Assembly (NCBI GenBank): GCA_024276675.1
Contig: JAJRWT010000037.1
Span: 1-64,000, forward strand
DNA from: Myxococcota bacterium
GTDB lineage: Bacteria; Myxococcota_A; UBA796; JAFGLY01
Direction: 5' to 3'
Length of the DNA stretch: 64,000 nucleotides
The translations under genes were made by a program, and so were the position numbers. Below the pieces are notes generated by a model. It was not told the origin of the DNA. It searched no databases and saw only the letters and a list, made by a program, of their open reading frames with translations. Each line of letters starts with the position of its first letter. Position 1 is the stretch's first letter. Shown here piece by piece: positions 51,560 through 60,000 of the stretch.

Positions 51560-52975
51560 ATGATGACTCCACCTGAACCAAAATCGTACAAAATACCTAC
51601 TATCAGCAATAGTAGATGGGGCGGACTGGTGCTTGGGCTCGTCGTCCTGGCCGGCTGCGGCAGCACGCACCGCGCAAACGCGCTCTCGTCCCTCCCCGAC
51701 CCGGCGGTCCCGGCTTCACCGCCCGGACGCGTGGAGATATTCGTTCCTGAGTCAGCTCCCCCCGACCCGGACACCAGCGACGAACTCACGCTGGATCAAC
51801 TCCTGGCCTACGCCGACATCAACGCGCCGGCCATCAAGGTAGCCCGTGCCCGTTCCCGCCGAGGGGAGGCGGAGATCAAGGCTGCATCACCCCTGTTTCA
51901 GGAAAACCCCCAGATTGGGGCCGGTGTGGGCAATCGGACCACCGCGTTGAACATGCTGTCCGAGATCGACGTGTCCGTGGAACAGGACATAGGAACCGCC
52001 GGTGAGCGCGCCTTGCGGATGAAGGCGGCAAAGCTCACCCGGGAAGTGGCACTTGCGGAGCTGGACGAGGCGCGATGGTCAATCCACGTGGCGCTCCACT
52101 CATCCTTTCTCGACGCGCTCATCGCCAGGGAACAGATAACCGCCGCCCAACACGTCGTTCAGTTTGCAGAAGAACTGGACAACATTGCGTCCCGGCGCAT
52201 CGAGGCTGGTGAGGATTCGCCTCTCACGCGGCTGGTAGCTCAGGCCGAACTGGCCCAGGCTCGTGAACGCCTGGTAGACGCGAAACGTCAGGAAACTGCG
52301 GCGCGCATCCGGGTCGCCGAGATCGCCGGCTGGCCTCCTGATCGCCTCCCAACCCTGCGAGGCAGCCTTCCAGAAGTACGCCCCGCCCCCGATCTGGACA
52401 TACTGGTTCGTCTCGCCGCCGAACATCATCCTTCCTTTCGGGTCCGGTCGCTGGCAGTGGCGGAGGCAGAGTCTCGCATGAGACTTGCTGGGCGCAAGGC
52501 CTGGCCTGCTCCCACCCTGGGCCTGGCCTACAGTCAGGAGGGCGGCGAAGTGCCGACTCCCAAAATATGGGCGGTCACCCTGGGAATCCCGTTTCCCCTG
52601 TGGAATCGGAACCAGGGCGAGCGAGCGGGAGCCGAAGTTGCCCTGGATGTAGCCAGGACAGAGCGCGATGCCTTGCACAGGAGCTGGTGGAGCCGTCTGG
52701 ATCGCGTAGCGGTGGAGGTGAACGCCGCAGCCCAGAGCGTCGCCATCTACGGCACCGACATCGTCCCCACCGTGGAAACCAACCTGGCGCTCATCCGGCG
52801 CGCCTATGAGCTTGGCGAGATCGACATACAGGCCGTCTCCCAGACCCGCGAGCGTGTCCTGGAGTCGCAGCAACGCGCCATCGACGCACAGGCCGCATAC
52901 GTCAGCGCCCTCGCCGAGATCGAAGGCCTGCTCGGTACCGAAGTGGAAGAAGCCCTCCAGGAGATCACACAATGA
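51560..52975 (+). CDS. CusC/CzcC-type outer-membrane factor (TolC family) lipoprotein
   Basis: 471 residues with a lipobox (LGLVVLAG-C) and two outer-membrane-efflux repeats with long coiled coils, e.g. ARWSIHVALHSSFLDALIAREQ, LAQARERLVDAKRQETAARI and WAVTLGIPFPLWNRNQGERAGAEVAL (the PLWNRN motif is typical of CzcC-type proteins). It forms the outer-membrane duct of the metal efflux complex with the two following proteins. Its start follows the M56 stop by 17 bp, and its stop overlaps the adaptor ATG. Confidence 0.9.
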   Translation: MMTPPEPKSYKIPTISNSRWGGLVLGLVVLAGCGSTHRANALSSLPDPAVPASPPGRVEIFVPESAPPDPDTSDELTLDQLLAYADINAPAIKVARARSRRGEAEIKAASPLFQENPQIGAGVGNRTTALNMLSEIDVSVEQDIGTAGERALRMKAAKLTREVALAELDEARWSIHVALHSSFLDALIAREQITAAQHVVQFAEELDNIASRRIEAGEDSPLTRLVAQAELAQARERLVDAKRQETAARIRVAEIAGWPPDRLPTLRGSLPEVRPAPDLDILVRLAAEHHPSFRVRSLAVAEAESRMRLAGRKAWPAPTLGLAYSQEGGEVPTPKIWAVTLGIPFPLWNRNQGERAGAEVALDVARTERDALHRSWWSRLDRVAVEVNAAAQSVAIYGTDIVPTVETNLALIRRAYELGEIDIQAVSQTRERVLESQQRAIDAQAAYVSALAEIEGLLGTEVEEALQEITQ

Positions 52976-54120
52976 AAAAGCCACGTGCATTCAGCATTGT
53001 CACCATGGCGCTCTTCGCCAAGCTCGCGTTCGTCTGTGGTTGCAGCCAGCAGGAGGACTCCGAGGAATGGGAGCAGACCACGTCCATCTACGACGCCTTC
53101 CAGTTGTCCGCCGAAGCCATCTCAAGAAACGGAATCACGCTTGCCCAGGTCACGAGCCACGAGATGAACGAGTTCGTCGAGGCACCCGCAGAGGTCCAAC
53201 TCAACCCCGACCGAGTCGCTGACGTGGTACCGCTGGTCGCTGGTCAGGTTCTCAGCGTCCACCTGAAAGTGGGTGACCAGGTGAAGGCCGGGCAGACCCT
53301 GTTCACCCTGCGCAGTGTCGAGATCGGCCAGGCGAGAGCCGAGTACAGGCAGGCAGAGGCCATGTTGGAGGTTGCCCAGGCGAACTTCCAACGGCAGAAG
53401 AGTCTTCGCGACGAGGGTATCTCGTCGGAGCGCAGTTTCCTGGAAGCGCAGTTCCAGAAAGCCGAAGCAGAGGCAGAACTGGACGCCGCCCAGGCCAGGC
53501 TCCTGGTCTTCGGGCAAAGCGGCGGAAACGGCCCCGACCTGCCCGTGAGAACGCCGATTTCCGGGACGATCATCGAGCGCCACGTGACCACCGGAGAAAA
53601 CGTGGGGCCCGACGACGATCTCTTCGTGATAGCCGACACCTCATCCGTCTGGATCCTGGCCCATGTGTACGAACAGGACATGGGCAAGGTCAGTAGGGGC
53701 AGCACAGCGCACCTCACGCTGCAAGCACAGCCAGGGCGTTCGTGGGAAGGGCAGATCAGCTATGTCGCGCCCGTCGTGGATGAGAGCACTCGGACCCTGG
53801 AGGTCCGCATGGAGCTGGCCAACGAAAATGGCTCCCTGAGGCCCGGACTATTTGGACGCCTGCAGATCGCGGCCACTGACAGTCGGCAGGCGCTGGCGAT
53901 TCCCTGGGAGGCGGTGCAGACCTTGCAGGGATCGGATGTGGTCTTCACGCCGACGGACACTCCCCACAGTTTCCGTGCCGTGCAGGTTTCACTTGGCTGG
54001 CGCGAGGCTGGGCTGGTGGAGATTCGCGATGGACTGGCAGAGGGAGATCAAGTCGTCGTGAACGGGTCGTTCCTGCTCAAGTCACAGCTCCTCGCCAGCG
54101 AGTTCGGGGAAGAGGAGTAG
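52972..54120 (+). CDS. CusB/CzcB-type periplasmic adaptor lipoprotein
   Basis: 382 residues with a signal peptide ending in LAFVCG-C and a Gln/Glu/Asp-rich start. A barrel-sandwich half (VVPLVAGQVLSVHLKVGDQVKAGQTLFTL), an alpha-hairpin with heptads (EYRQAEAMLEVAQANFQRQKSL), the second half (VRTPISGTIIERHVTTGENVGPDDDLF), a beta-barrel and a C-terminal domain follow. It bridges the CusC- and CusA-like proteins. I do not see the Met-rich N-terminal copper site of E. coli CusB, so the metal is undetermined. Confidence 0.92.
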   Translation: MKKPRAFSIVTMALFAKLAFVCGCSQQEDSEEWEQTTSIYDAFQLSAEAISRNGITLAQVTSHEMNEFVEAPAEVQLNPDRVADVVPLVAGQVLSVHLKVGDQVKAGQTLFTLRSVEIGQARAEYRQAEAMLEVAQANFQRQKSLRDEGISSERSFLEAQFQKAEAEAELDAAQARLLVFGQSGGNGPDLPVRTPISGTIIERHVTTGENVGPDDDLFVIADTSSVWILAHVYEQDMGKVSRGSTAHLTLQAQPGRSWEGQISYVAPVVDESTRTLEVRMELANENGSLRPGLFGRLQIAATDSRQALAIPWEAVQTLQGSDVVFTPTDTPHSFRAVQVSLGWREAGLVEIRDGLAEGDQVVVNGSFLLKSQLLASEFGEEE

Positions 54121-54122
54121 CC

Positions 54123-57100
54123 ATGATCGAAAGCATCGTCGCAGCCGCGCTGCGCCAACGCTTCCTCGTGGGCGTTTTCAGCATGGCCCTGGTACTCTAC
54201 GGTGGCTACGTCACCATGCATCTGCCGGTGGCCGCCTTCCCCGACGTGACCAACATCCAGGTGCAGGTCAACACCGAGGCCTCGGGTCTGAGCGCCACGG
54301 ACGTGGAGCAGCTCATCTCCTTTCCCGTCGAAACCTCCATGATGGGTCTTCCCGGCGTCGCCGAGGTGCGTTCGCTCTCAAAGTTCGGGCTCTCGGTGGT
54401 GACGGTGGTCTTTGAAGACGACGTGGACATCTACTTTGCCAGGCAGCTCGTATTCGCCCGCCTGGCCCAGGCCCGCGAGCGGATTCCCGAAGGCCTTGGG
54501 AGTCCACAGATGGGGCCCATCACCACCGGTCTGGGCCAGATCTACCAGTACACAATCGAGGGCGAAGGCCGCTCGGCGATGGAGCTGCGTACGATGAACG
54601 ACTGGATCGTCAAGTACCAGCTTCGCGGCGTCCCCGGCGTTGCCGACGTGCTGTCCTTCGGTGGAGAGGTACGCCAGTACCAGGTGCAGTTGGACCCGGA
54701 TCGCCTGCTGCGCTACGACCTGACCATCGACGAGGTGGCCGAAGCCGTCTCGCGCAACAACCGTAACGCGGGTGGACAGTACCTGGTGGGCGCGTCGGAG
54801 CAGCTCGTCGTGCGCGGTGTCGGCCTGATCCGCGGTCGGCGCGAGGGCCTCACCGACATAGAGAACATCGTCATACGCAGTGAAGATGGAATCCCCGTCT
54901 ACGTAAAAGACGTGGCGGTGGTGGAATACGGCGCAGAGGTACGGCAGGGCGCCGTGTCCCTGAACGGGCAAGGCGAAGTGGTCTGCGGCATCGTGCTGCA
55001 GCTCCAGGGTGCGAACACGCGAGAGGTCATACAGCGTGTGCGAGAACGCATTGAAAGCATCCAGGCTTCCTTGCCCGAGGACGTCCGGATCGTCCCTTTC
55101 TACGACCAGGGCGAATTGACCGACAAGGCTGTCGAGACAGTAACCAGGGCCCTCTTTGAAAGCGCCGTGCTCATAATCGGCATGCTCTTCCTGTTCCTTG
55201 GCAATATCCGTGCGGCGCTGGTTGTGGTGTCTTCCATCCCGCTCTCGCTCCTCGTGGCCTTCATCATGATGGACCGCGCGGGGCTCGACGCGAACCTGAT
55301 GTCGCTGGGTGGTCTCACCATCGGGATCGGGATGATGGTGGACGGCTCCATAGTCATGGTCGAGAACATCTTCCGGCTCCTGGCAGAGCGGCCTGGCGAC
55401 AACCGTCTCGTGCTGGTGAGGCGCGCGGCGCGCGAAGTGGCACGCCCGGTCTTCTTTGCGGTTTTGATCATAGTGGCCGTATTCCTCCCCCTGTTCACGT
55501 TGGAAGGCGTAGAGGGCAAGCTGTTCGGACCGCTTGCGTTCACCATCAGCTTCGCCATGGCGGGTTCCCTGGTCACTGCGCTCGTGGTCGTTCCCGTGCT
55601 CACGACGATCCTGCTCAAGGGTAGGCTCAACGAGAAGGAACCTGCCTTCATCCGCTTAATCAAGAGCCGATACCAGCCCATCCTGGCCTGGGCTCTCTCG
55701 CACCGACGGACAACACTGCTGGGCGCGCTGGGACTTCTGGCAGCAGCCCTGGCGACGAGTCCCTTCCTTGGAACCGAGTTCGTTCCAGAACTGGAGGAGG
55801 GCACGATGACCGTTCGCGTCACCATGCTGCCCAGCGTGTCCTTGCCCCAGGCCCTCGAGATTGGCAAACGCCTGGAGCTGAGGTTTCTGGAGTATCCAGA
55901 GGTCACCTATGCACTGTCCCGCATCGGAAGGGCAGAGGTGGGTGGCGACCCGGAGGGGGTCTCAAACAACGAGATCTTCGTGGGTCTACACCCACCGGAC
56001 GAGTTCGACTGGGTTACGGCCCCCAACCGCCTTGCCCTTGCCGAGCGCATGGCCGACGAATTCTCCCAGGACTTCCCCGGTGTCCTGTTCAATTTCAGTC
56101 AGCCGATAGCCACGCGCGTGGACGAGCTATTGAGCGGAGTGAAGGCCCAGATCGCCATCAAGATCTTCGGTGACGACCTGGACACGCTGGCCAGCCTGGG
56201 CTCGCAGGTGGAGGGCATCATCCGTGGGATATCCGGCGCGGCGGACGTCCAGCTCGAACAGATCGAGGGCGAGGCACAGCTCGTGGTACGCGCCGACCGG
56301 GATGCCATGGCACGCTATGGTGTCAACGTCTCCGACGTCATGGACGTGGTCCAGAACGGCATCGGAGGAGAGGCGGCAACCGAAGTACTGGAGGCCAACC
56401 GTCGCTTCGACGTATACCTGCGCGTCGACGAGTCCCGACGTTCCAGCATCGAGACAATCGGGCGGCTCCTGGTCCCGGGAGCGGGCAGCGCACGCGTCCC
56501 GCTGTCACAGGTGGCCAAGATCGGAGTCGAGGAGGCGCCCCCCCAGGTTAGCCACGAGGAGGGGCAGCGCCGCGTGGTGGTCCAGTGCAACGTCCGCGGG
56601 CGTGACATGGGGGGCTTCGTTGCAGAGGCGCGTCGCGCGATTCAGAGACAGGTGCCCATGCCGCCGGGATATCGCACCGAGTGGGGTGGGCAGTTCGAAA
56701 ACCAGGAGCGGGCCCAGGCCACCTTGATGGTCGTGGTGCCCATCTCGATGCTGATCATCCTGCTCCTGCTCTTCCTGTCGTTCAACACCCTGCGCCACTC
56801 CCTGCTGGTCATCTCCAACGTCCCCTTCGCCTTGATCGGCGGCATCTTCGCGTTGGCAGTCTCGGGCCAGTACCTCAGCGTGCCCTCGGCGGTGGGCTTC
56901 ATCGCAGTGTTCGGCGTGGCCGTACTCAACGGCGTCGTCCTCGTGTCGTGCATCAACACCCACTATCGCAAGGGCCAGACGGTCATGGACGCAGCGGCGC
57001 AAGGTGCCATGCAGCGTCTACGCCCGGTTCTGATGACCGCCTCCGTGGCGATGCTGGGGCTGATACCATTGTTGCTGTCTTCCGGGGTGGGGTCCGAGGT

Positions 57101-57221
57101 TCAAAGACCCCTGGCCACGGTGGTCGTAGGTGGCCTCATCACATCCACCCCCATGACGCTCCTGGTGCTTCCGGTTCTCTATACCCTCTTCATACACCGC
57201 CAACCCGAGGTGGAGATCTGA
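54123..57221 (+). CDS. CusA/CzcA-type heavy-metal RND efflux pump
   Basis: 1,032 residues, the normal length for HME-RND pumps. TM1 is followed by FPDVTNIQVQVNTEASGLSATDVEQLISFPVE; the porter domain has GITTGLGQIYQY-like sequence and LSFGGEVRQYQVQLDPDRL; and TM4 has LGGLTIGIGMMVDGSIVMVENIFR with the conserved Asp and Glu of the proton pathway. It exports monovalent or divalent metal ions from cytoplasm or periplasm through the Cus-like channel. The DFG triad of CzcA is replaced by the GMMVDG type, closer to CusA-like monovalent pumps, though specificity cannot be set from this. It starts 2 nt after cusB; GAGGAG precedes the ATG. Confidence 0.93.
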   Translation: MIESIVAAALRQRFLVGVFSMALVLYGGYVTMHLPVAAFPDVTNIQVQVNTEASGLSATDVEQLISFPVETSMMGLPGVAEVRSLSKFGLSVVTVVFEDDVDIYFARQLVFARLAQARERIPEGLGSPQMGPITTGLGQIYQYTIEGEGRSAMELRTMNDWIVKYQLRGVPGVADVLSFGGEVRQYQVQLDPDRLLRYDLTIDEVAEAVSRNNRNAGGQYLVGASEQLVVRGVGLIRGRREGLTDIENIVIRSEDGIPVYVKDVAVVEYGAEVRQGAVSLNGQGEVVCGIVLQLQGANTREVIQRVRERIESIQASLPEDVRIVPFYDQGELTDKAVETVTRALFESAVLIIGMLFLFLGNIRAALVVVSSIPLSLLVAFIMMDRAGLDANLMSLGGLTIGIGMMVDGSIVMVENIFRLLAERPGDNRLVLVRRAAREVARPVFFAVLIIVAVFLPLFTLEGVEGKLFGPLAFTISFAMAGSLVTALVVVPVLTTILLKGRLNEKEPAFIRLIKSRYQPILAWALSHRRTTLLGALGLLAAALATSPFLGTEFVPELEEGTMTVRVTMLPSVSLPQALEIGKRLELRFLEYPEVTYALSRIGRAEVGGDPEGVSNNEIFVGLHPPDEFDWVTAPNRLALAERMADEFSQDFPGVLFNFSQPIATRVDELLSGVKAQIAIKIFGDDLDTLASLGSQVEGIIRGISGAADVQLEQIEGEAQLVVRADRDAMARYGVNVSDVMDVVQNGIGGEAATEVLEANRRFDVYLRVDESRRSSIETIGRLLVPGAGSARVPLSQVAKIGVEEAPPQVSHEEGQRRVVVQCNVRGRDMGGFVAEARRAIQRQVPMPPGYRTEWGGQFENQERAQATLMVVVPISMLIILLLLFLSFNTLRHSLLVISNVPFALIGGIFALAVSGQYLSVPSAVGFIAVFGVAVLNGVVLVSCINTHYRKGQTVMDAAAQGAMQRLRPVLMTASVAMLGLIPLLLSSGVGSEVQRPLATVVVGGLITSTPMTLLVLPVLYTLFIHRQPEVEI

Positions 57222-57229
57222 GGTTCGAC

Positions 57230-57571
57230 ATGAAGGAAATCAAGGCGATCATTCAACCTTTCATGCTGGTACACGTGCTGGACGCGCTGATGCGCATTGA
57301 CCAGCTACCGGGCTTGACCATCTCGGATGTGAAAGGCTGGGGCAAGAGCCGAGCTGTCGGCGTCCGCAGACCTGTTCGCGAGGCCGGGCATGCCTTCGCA
57401 CGCAAGACCAAGGTGGAGGTCGTGGTCACCGATGACATGGTGGAACAGGTCGTGGGCGCCGTGGTGCGCGCCGCTCGCACGGGAAAGCCGGGAGACGGGA
57501 AGGTGTTCGTCTACGAGCTGGCCGAGGCCGTGAAAGTTCGAAGCGGAGAACGAGGCGAATCCGCCGTCTGA
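57230..57571 (+). CDS. PII-like signal protein of the metal-efflux operon
   Basis: 113 residues with a full PII fold: MKEIKAIIQPFMLVHVLDALM at the N-terminus, the T-loop flanks ISDVKGWGKS and KTKVEVVVTDD, the ATP-binding B-loop TGKPGDGKVFVYEL, and VRSGERGE near the end. The T-loop is about two residues longer than in GlnB and lacks the Tyr that GlnD uridylylates, having a basic VGVRRPVREAG stretch instead. It is therefore unlikely to be a nitrogen regulator. It starts 8 nt after the pump gene, so it probably senses nucleotides, a metal or metabolite state for the pump. Confidence 0.9.
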   Translation: MKEIKAIIQPFMLVHVLDALMRIDQLPGLTISDVKGWGKSRAVGVRRPVREAGHAFARKTKVEVVVTDDMVEQVVGAVVRAARTGKPGDGKVFVYELAEAVKVRSGERGESAV

Positions 57572-57668
57572 TGCCCGGGCGCCGGCAGCCGCTCCATCAG
57601 TGGACAGCTCGCAGAGCTACTCGTTTCCCGTCGAGCATGGTGCCCAGAGCAGGGATTTCCGCCGGAGT

Positions 57669-58262
57669 TCACTGTTCAGGAGCGTCCTGGTCCAACAATC
57701 CCAGCAGGGATGGGTCGCCCAGCCGAGAGATGTGCTCTCGCGCTGCTTCCGCGTGTACCCCCGCCAAAGCGGCCTGGGCCACCCGCATGGCCACGGGCTC
57801 CGGCAGGTCGTCAAGCCTGCCCAGGACCAGCAGGGCAAGGCCCCTGGTCTGTTCCGTGGTGACCCACTGGACGAAGTCGGTCTCGGCCTGTTGGGCGTGG
57901 TCGTCCAACATGCAGCTCGCCGCCCTCATGGGGGCCCAGGGAGGCATCTGGGCGTGAGCGACTATGGTGCGCAGGGTGGCCAGAGGGTCGTCGGTCAGTG
58001 CTGAAAGCTGTGCACAGGTGGGCGCGGGATCGCGGACGACCAGCGCCCTGTAGACGGCTTCTTCCTGGGCGGTGGGGCTGAAGGAATCGCCGGATGATGA
58101 ATCCGCCGCCGGGTCGGCCTGGGCGGGAGACAGGCCAGCGTCGACCATGACCATACTGCCGGCGCAGCCGCCCAGGGCCCACACCAGGGTTATGCCGGTG
58201 AACATGCAGCGGGCTCCGGTCCCGATGGGAAGGAATGGTTTGACTTGGCGAAGTTCGGACAT
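57669..58262 (-). CDS. Lipoprotein of unknown function
   Basis: 197 residues with a lipobox (LVWALGG-C at residue 33). The mature protein has a Ser/Asp/Ala linker, two Cys (PTCAQL and ASCMLDD) and helical repeats (VAMRVAQAALAGVHAEAAREHISRL) in a HEAT/Armadillo-like pattern. No family is recognised. ATG 58262 is supported by AGGAG about 8 nt upstream, inside the gap after the metalloprotease gene, which ends 9 bp upstream. The two probably form an operon. Confidence 0.75.
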   Translation of the reverse strand: MSELRQVKPFLPIGTGARCMFTGITLVWALGGCAGSMVMVDAGLSPAQADPAADSSSGDSFSPTAQEEAVYRALVVRDPAPTCAQLSALTDDPLATLRTIVAHAQMPPWAPMRAASCMLDDHAQQAETDFVQWVTTEQTRGLALLVLGRLDDLPEPVAMRVAQAALAGVHAEAAREHISRLGDPSLLGLLDQDAPEQ

Positions 58263-58271
58263 GGGAGGCTC

Positions 58272-59465
58272 CTACAACGTGCCACTGTAGTACATGGTAA
58301 CACCGACCTGGTCATCGCTGAGCTGGTCCTGTGCCTGGCAGGACTGCCATGTGCAGACCGGGTATGGAAACATGTTGTTGCTGCCCAACTGGCTCTCACA
58401 GGTGTTCATGTTCTGGCAATCAACGGTGTCGCTCAACGAATCCCACTGTGACCAGGTGGTCTCCACAGGATGGAACAGGCCCAGGTAGTGGCCTGTTTCG
58501 TGGGCCAGGGTTTCTCCGAATACTCGCAGCTCGTCGATGCTGAAGACGGCGTCCTGGCCGGCGTGGGCCAGCCAGGAGATGGCCACACAGGAGCGATCCG
58601 TAGCCACGAGGGGCCCGGGTATTCCGCCCGACATGCCGAAAATCGAGGTGTCCCCCCCCAGGGATTCCCCGATGATGATGGTGACCTGTTCACCGTCGGA
58701 CCGGAAGGTCTCGGCCAGATAGGCCGAGGAGTTGTAGCCGGGATAGTCCAGGTCTGGGCTCAAATCGCTGGAATCATATTCCACTTCGAGAGAGAGCCCG
58801 TGGGAATCCCAGATGTTCCGCCAGTTGGCGACGGCCTCTTCCACGGCAGAGCTGACCGCGGCATCGGTGTCCAGGCCACGAGCATAGACTATTCGCACAT
58901 GCACGGTTCCATCGGAGATGCGGGGGTCGGCCTTGGTTTGGACGGTGATATCCATGTCCATGTTGGTATATTGCTGCCCGTTGTTCCTGGTGCCGGCCAA
59001 CTCTACGACCCAGGTTCCGGTCTCCAGGGGGGCGTCTTCCTGGCGGACGGGCCAGTTGAAGACCAGCTCGTCGTAGTATGGGAAAAACGCCTCGGTCAGT
59101 GAGTAGGTGCCATCATACCAGTCTTCCCAGTCGAGCACTCGCTGGCCGCGGGGGTCGTAGAGTGCTTCCATGGCGGGATAACCGCCGTCCCCCTGGGCTG
59201 TCACCAGGAAGGAATCAGTGGCCATGGAGATGTCCACGGAGATGTCCAGCAGGTAGTTGGAGGTGGACATGCTGGCTGTCCAGGAGGACAGGGAGGCTTC
59301 ATCGTCCGCATCATCCGCCGCCTGCTGGGTCACGGGGCTGCCGCAGCCCAGGGAAGAAAACAAGAGCATCGTGCCCAGGGAGCGCGCCAGCACGGCCGCG
59401 TGCCCCCCGAGACTCCAGCGGTGATTTCCATGCGCTCCCCGGGCAAGGCACAAGGAGCGAGCCAT
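58272..59465 (-). CDS. Secreted metzincin-type zinc metalloprotease, probably a lipoprotein
   Basis: About 397 residues from ATG 59465. The hydrophobic LGTMLLFSSLG-C gives a lipobox. An N-terminal beta domain (PPC-like, residues about 60-190: GTWVVELAGTRNNGQQYTNMDMDITVQ) precedes a protease domain with ETLAHETGHYLGLFHPVE, the HExxHxxGxxH zinc motif of metzincins. The later SNNMFPYPV could serve as the Met-turn. Disulfide Cys flank the active site (TVDCQNMNTC and VCTWQSC). The closest type is pappalysin/leishmanolysin-like. The start is uncertain: GTG 59390 would give a shorter, more typical lipoprotein signal, and the frame is open to 59624. Confidence 0.82.
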   Translation of the reverse strand: MARSLCLARGAHGNHRWSLGGHAAVLARSLGTMLLFSSLGCGSPVTQQAADDADDEASLSSWTASMSTSNYLLDISVDISMATDSFLVTAQGDGGYPAMEALYDPRGQRVLDWEDWYDGTYSLTEAFFPYYDELVFNWPVRQEDAPLETGTWVVELAGTRNNGQQYTNMDMDITVQTKADPRISDGTVHVRIVYARGLDTDAAVSSAVEEAVANWRNIWDSHGLSLEVEYDSSDLSPDLDYPGYNSSAYLAETFRSDGEQVTIIIGESLGGDTSIFGMSGGIPGPLVATDRSCVAISWLAHAGQDAVFSIDELRVFGETLAHETGHYLGLFHPVETTWSQWDSLSDTVDCQNMNTCESQLGSNNMFPYPVCTWQSCQAQDQLSDDQVGVTMYYSGTL

Positions 59466-59761
59466 GCCACCCATGGGCGGGAGACCAGCAACACAACCGG
59501 GCGGGACGGATCGCTGCCCGAATGCAGAAGTCGAACTTTCATGACCCCCAGCCACCACGGAGACCTCCCCTGCACGAGAAGTGAAGTACGGTCTCCGAAG
59601 GTAACATGAAATCGTGGTCGACATGGCAGCAAGGCCTCACGCAAGAACAGCTACGTGTTACCCAGGGTGCCATGCCCGCCTGCATCAGGGCCTCATATCG
59701 AGCACGACCGCACCCTGCATTTGACCCTGGGGCAGTGTAGCCTCCGGCTCCGCTCGACCCG

Positions 59762-59780
59762 CCATTTCCGGATGGAAACT
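59762..59780. repeat. Dispersed intergenic element, core copy beside a stop codon
   Basis: CCATTTCCGGATGGAAACT matches the core at 957-980 with one change and abuts the stop of the small gene at 59779, as the 24648 copy abuts the cysteine desulfurase stop. The gap 59466-59761 shows nothing else. Confidence 0.55.
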
Positions 59781-60000
59781 AGACCATGGGCGTGCTGGGA
59801 TCGGGGGCGAAGCACGGCCGGGAACGCTGGCACAGCTCAGGCGATGCGGGCAGGTCGTCGGGCCCCCACTGGCGACAGGTTCGCAGGCAGGAATACGGCA
59901 CCTGGTTGGCCATGAAGGCTTCTGCCAACGCAAGCTGGTCCAGGCGCTCGGTCTCGTGGCGCTTCCATCGCAGGTGGGCGCAGAGAGTGATGGGTGTCAT
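59779..60000 (-). CDS. Small Cys-containing protein in the xanthine-dehydrogenase-family operon
   Basis: 73 residues. Its ATG overlaps the stop of the FAD-subunit gene (ATGA), which strongly suggests translational coupling and a real gene. It reads MTPITLCAHLRWKRHETERLD, then VPYSCLRTCRQWGPDD and ELCQRSRPCF. Five Cys in 73 residues, two in a C-x-x-x-C spacing, could bind a metal or cluster. I recognise no family, and it has no signal peptide. It may be a maturation or cofactor protein for the molybdoenzyme (inference from position only). Confidence 0.6.
   Translation of the reverse strand: MTPITLCAHLRWKRHETERLDQLALAEAFMANQVPYSCLRTCRQWGPDDLPASPELCQRSRPCFAPDPSTPMV

Noticed and set aside
57230..57571. 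GlnB/GlnK nitrogen regulator
   Set aside because: The uridylylation Tyr is absent, there is no amtB, glnA or glnD nearby, and the gene is embedded in a metal-efflux operon.
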